Assembly (NCBI GenBank): GCA_005877345.1
Contig: VBPR01000195.1
Coordinates: forward strand, 1 to 6,982
Length of the DNA: 6,982 nucleotides
DNA from: Nitrososphaerota archaeon
GTDB lineage: Archaea; Thermoproteota; Nitrososphaeria; Nitrososphaerales; Nitrososphaeraceae
Direction of reading: 5' to 3'
Of the stretch, positions 5,949 to 6,982 are shown piece after piece. The position numbers and the translations under genes were made by a program. Under the pieces are notes generated by a model, which did no database searches, had not been told where the DNA came from, and saw only the letters and a list, made by a program, of their open reading frames with translations. The number at the start of each line of letters is the position of its first letter. The stretch's first letter is position 1.

Positions 5949-6350
5949 TTAGCCCTCTGGGGATGAGAGGAGAGTGAATATATTTCCGTCCAGATCCTTT
6001 ACAAGTGACATTATACCACCCCATTCCTGTTTTTCTGGCTTCGTAATATCCACGTCTTTTGATTTGAGCTCTTCATAGGTTGATTGAATATCTGATGTAT
6101 AGAACCATACGCCAGTGTTTCTTCCGATGTTTTTCTTGGCAATTTCTATCTCCTCTTGAGACATAACCTGTGGATTTGGTTCCATGATACTCAAAGTCGA
6201 TTCAGAGTCTTTGGGTGCTACTTCGATCCATTTTCCACCATGAAAAGGAACATTCAGTCTAATATCAAAGCTAATTTTTTCTGCGTAAAATTTTACTGCT
6301 TGTGCTTGATCTGATACCATTACAACTACACCACCTATCGTATTAATCAT
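5949..6350 (-). CDS. VOC superfamily (glyoxalase/bleomycin resistance fold) protein
   Basis: The 133-residue protein is a single VOC module of two beta-alpha-beta-beta-beta units: VVVMVSDQAQAVKFYAEKI (8-26) opens the first, WIEVAPKD (41-48) belongs to it, and WFYTSDIQSTYEELK (82-96) with KDLDGNIFTLL (118-128) forms the second. VOC proteins work as glyoxalases, dioxygenases, epimerases or drug-binding proteins, normally as dimers. Two usual metal-ligand positions appear replaced: the His after the first strand's start is G7, and the Glu of DPDGNxxEL is T126. A metal-independent or binding role is therefore possible. This alignment is by eye. The ATG at 6350-6348 lies 29 bp from a TATA-like box. 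Substrate unknown; the gene stands alone. Confidence 0.85.
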   Translation of the reverse strand: MINTIGGVVVMVSDQAQAVKFYAEKISFDIRLNVPFHGGKWIEVAPKDSESTLSIMEPNPQVMSQEEIEIAKKNIGRNTGVWFYTSDIQSTYEELKSKDVDITKPEKQEWGGIMSLVKDLDGNIFTLLSSPEG

Positions 6351-6373
6351 TTCAAATATTACTTAGAGAAGAA

Positions 6374-6384
6374 TTATTATAAAC
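6374..6384 (-). promoter_or_regulatory. TATA-like box for the VOC protein gene
   Basis: The minus strand reads GTTTATAATAA, centred 29 bp before the ATG. It predicts a transcript with a leader of only a few bases. Confidence 0.45.
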
Positions 6385-6470
6385 TTGTTCCTTCACCGTT
6401 GGAAAACTATAGTCCTATTTGGGCCGAATTCATCATATAACAATTGGCTGCACCTGATTTCCATTTTTTA

Positions 6471-6486
6471 AATATTCACGAATATT
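6471..6486. promoter_or_regulatory. Perfect 7-bp dyad, candidate operator
   Basis: AATATTC-AC-GAATATT is a perfect inverted repeat with a 2-bp spacer, a form typical of sites for dimeric regulators. It lies in the 237-bp spacer between the VOC gene start and the acidic miniprotein gene, roughly 65-80 bp upstream of the latter's TATA-like box. The regulator and target are unknown. Confidence 0.35.
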
Positions 6487-6547
6487 AATCGACCTGAAGC
6501 TAATCCTCGTCTAATTGTACAGCATCACCAAAAGGCGTTCTAAATAA

Positions 6548-6557
6548 TTATTAAATA
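6548..6557 (+). promoter_or_regulatory. TATA-like box for the acidic miniprotein
   Basis: TTATTAAATA is centred near 6553 and predicts transcription from about 6579, nine bases before the ATG at 6588. The out-of-frame ATG at 6575 is followed by a stop after nine codons and is probably not used. Confidence 0.4.
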
Positions 6558-6587
6558 CTCTATTGGGAGTATTAATGCTGAGAAGCA

Positions 6588-6728
6588 ATGCTTTTGAATG
6601 CTGAAAAGGATGATAATATTCCCAAAAGTGATGAGGATATAGAAGATGATTTTGAGGAAGATATAGAGGATGATTTAGAGGAAGATATAGAAGATGATTT
6701 AGAGGAAGAAGAAATACAAAGTGATTAA
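6588..6728 (+). CDS. Very acidic 46-residue repeat miniprotein, function unknown
   Basis: I do not recognise a family. The short ORF starts with ATG and ends with TAA. Of 46 residues 26 are Asp or Glu and only two are Lys, so the net charge is about -24. Residues 16-39 are three tandem octapeptides of the form E-D-I-E-D-D-(F/L)-E, followed by a partial copy (EEEI). Ile and Phe/Leu recur every eight residues, with four residues between them, which could give a weak hydrophobic stripe on a helix or a disordered acidic tail-like chain. Possible roles are DNA mimicry, binding of basic proteins such as histones, or metal binding; all are speculation. A TATA-like box sits upstream. The third-position changes among repeat copies are mostly synonymous, which favours a translated gene. 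Confidence 0.5.
   Translation: MLLNAEKDDNIPKSDEDIEDDFEEDIEDDLEEDIEDDLEEEEIQSD
6633..6704 (+). repeat. Three tandem 24-bp repeats inside the acidic ORF
   Basis: Three 24-bp units encode E-D-I-E-D-D-(F/L)-E. By eye, units 2 and 3 differ at one base and units 1 and 2 at three, mostly GAA/GAG third-position swaps. The period is a multiple of three, so copy number could change without a frameshift. Confidence 0.8.
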
Positions 6729-6787
6729 AAGTGTTGCAATACGTGCTACATCATCTGTGAAGAGCCGTCTAATAGCGATTGGATTGT

Positions 6788-6798
6788 GATATAAGTTT
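6788..6798 (+). promoter_or_regulatory. TATA-like box for the right-edge gene
   Basis: GATATAAGTTT is centred 28 bp upstream of the ATG at 6821, the spacing of a leaderless archaeal promoter. It supports that ATG over the in-frame TTG at 6779. Confidence 0.5.
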
Positions 6799-6820
6799 AG
6801 CGGGCTGGGATGATTACAAT

Positions 6821-6982
6821 ATGGAATATCCCGATATCAAAACACAAGCATTAATAGTAGAGATGATCTTAAATAAGAGAACAGAAGAATCAATACAATT
6901 ACTATCTAGATTTTACAATATCCATCCACCAGAAATTGTGGTTGGTACCATAAAGGGAAAAAGAAAAACTGTACGTGCTGTA
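6821..6982 (+). CDS. Unidentified protein, 5' part (3' end outside window)
   Basis: An ORF of 54 codons runs off the right edge without a stop. The N-terminus MEYPDIKTQALIVEMILNK is predicted to be helical, followed by a second amphipathic part (TEESIQLLSRFYNIHPPEI) and a basic strand-like stretch KGKRKTVRAV at the edge. The two helices leading into a strand recall the opening of small zinc metallopeptidase domains of the ImmA/SprT kind, but the diagnostic HExxH motif would lie beyond the window, so this is a guess only. The start is chosen by the TATA-like box at 6788-6798. The gene follows the acidic miniprotein gene by 92 bp but seems to have its own promoter. Confidence 0.55.
   Translation, partial: MEYPDIKTQALIVEMILNKRTEESIQLLSRFYNIHPPEIVVGTIKGKRKTVRAV

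Overview
The window is AT-rich DNA that most probably comes from an archaeon of the phylum Thaumarchaeota (Nitrososphaerota), perhaps a low-GC soil lineage of the Nitrosocosmicus type. The archaeal assignment rests on an NreA-type DNA repair protein with a C-terminal PCNA-binding motif. It is supported by several start codons lying 26-29 bp downstream of a TATA-like box, the arrangement of leaderless archaeal transcripts. The genus-level guess is inference from base composition and gene style only.

Layout, left to right. The 3' part of an nreA gene enters from the left edge (+ strand) and ends with a PIP box. Next comes a pair of divergent genes for exported proteins: a small four-cysteine protein with a signal peptide (- strand, 968-1324) and a protein with a membrane segment and twelve consecutive RTX calcium-binding nonapeptides (+ strand, 1551-2240). 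Convergent with the RTX gene is a Cas4/RecB-like nuclease with a four-cysteine iron-sulfur signature (- strand, 2344-3177). An NADPH-dependent FMN reductase (+ strand, about 3306-3881) has no conventional start codon. It is followed by a terminase-like ATPase (+ strand, 3957-4826) that stops where the nuclease domain should begin. An AT-rich gap leads to a PP2C-type protein phosphatase (+ strand, 5101-5835), convergent with a VOC/glyoxalase-fold protein (- strand, 5949-6350). The right end holds a very acidic 46-residue protein built from a 24-bp tandem repeat (6588-6728) and the 5' end of an unidentified gene running off the edge (6821-6982).

The genes do not form one operon: strands alternate, spacing is large, and most genes seem to have their own promoter. 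Three touch DNA metabolism (NreA, the Cas4-like nuclease, the terminase-like ATPase), two are exported, and the rest are housekeeping or signalling. No rRNA, tRNA, CRISPR array, transposase or integrase was seen. The less ordinary items are the nuclease-less terminase ATPase, the solo Cas4-like nuclease, the FMN reductase with an ACG codon at its predicted transcription start, the acidic repeat miniprotein, and the reliance on TTG starts in four of the genes.
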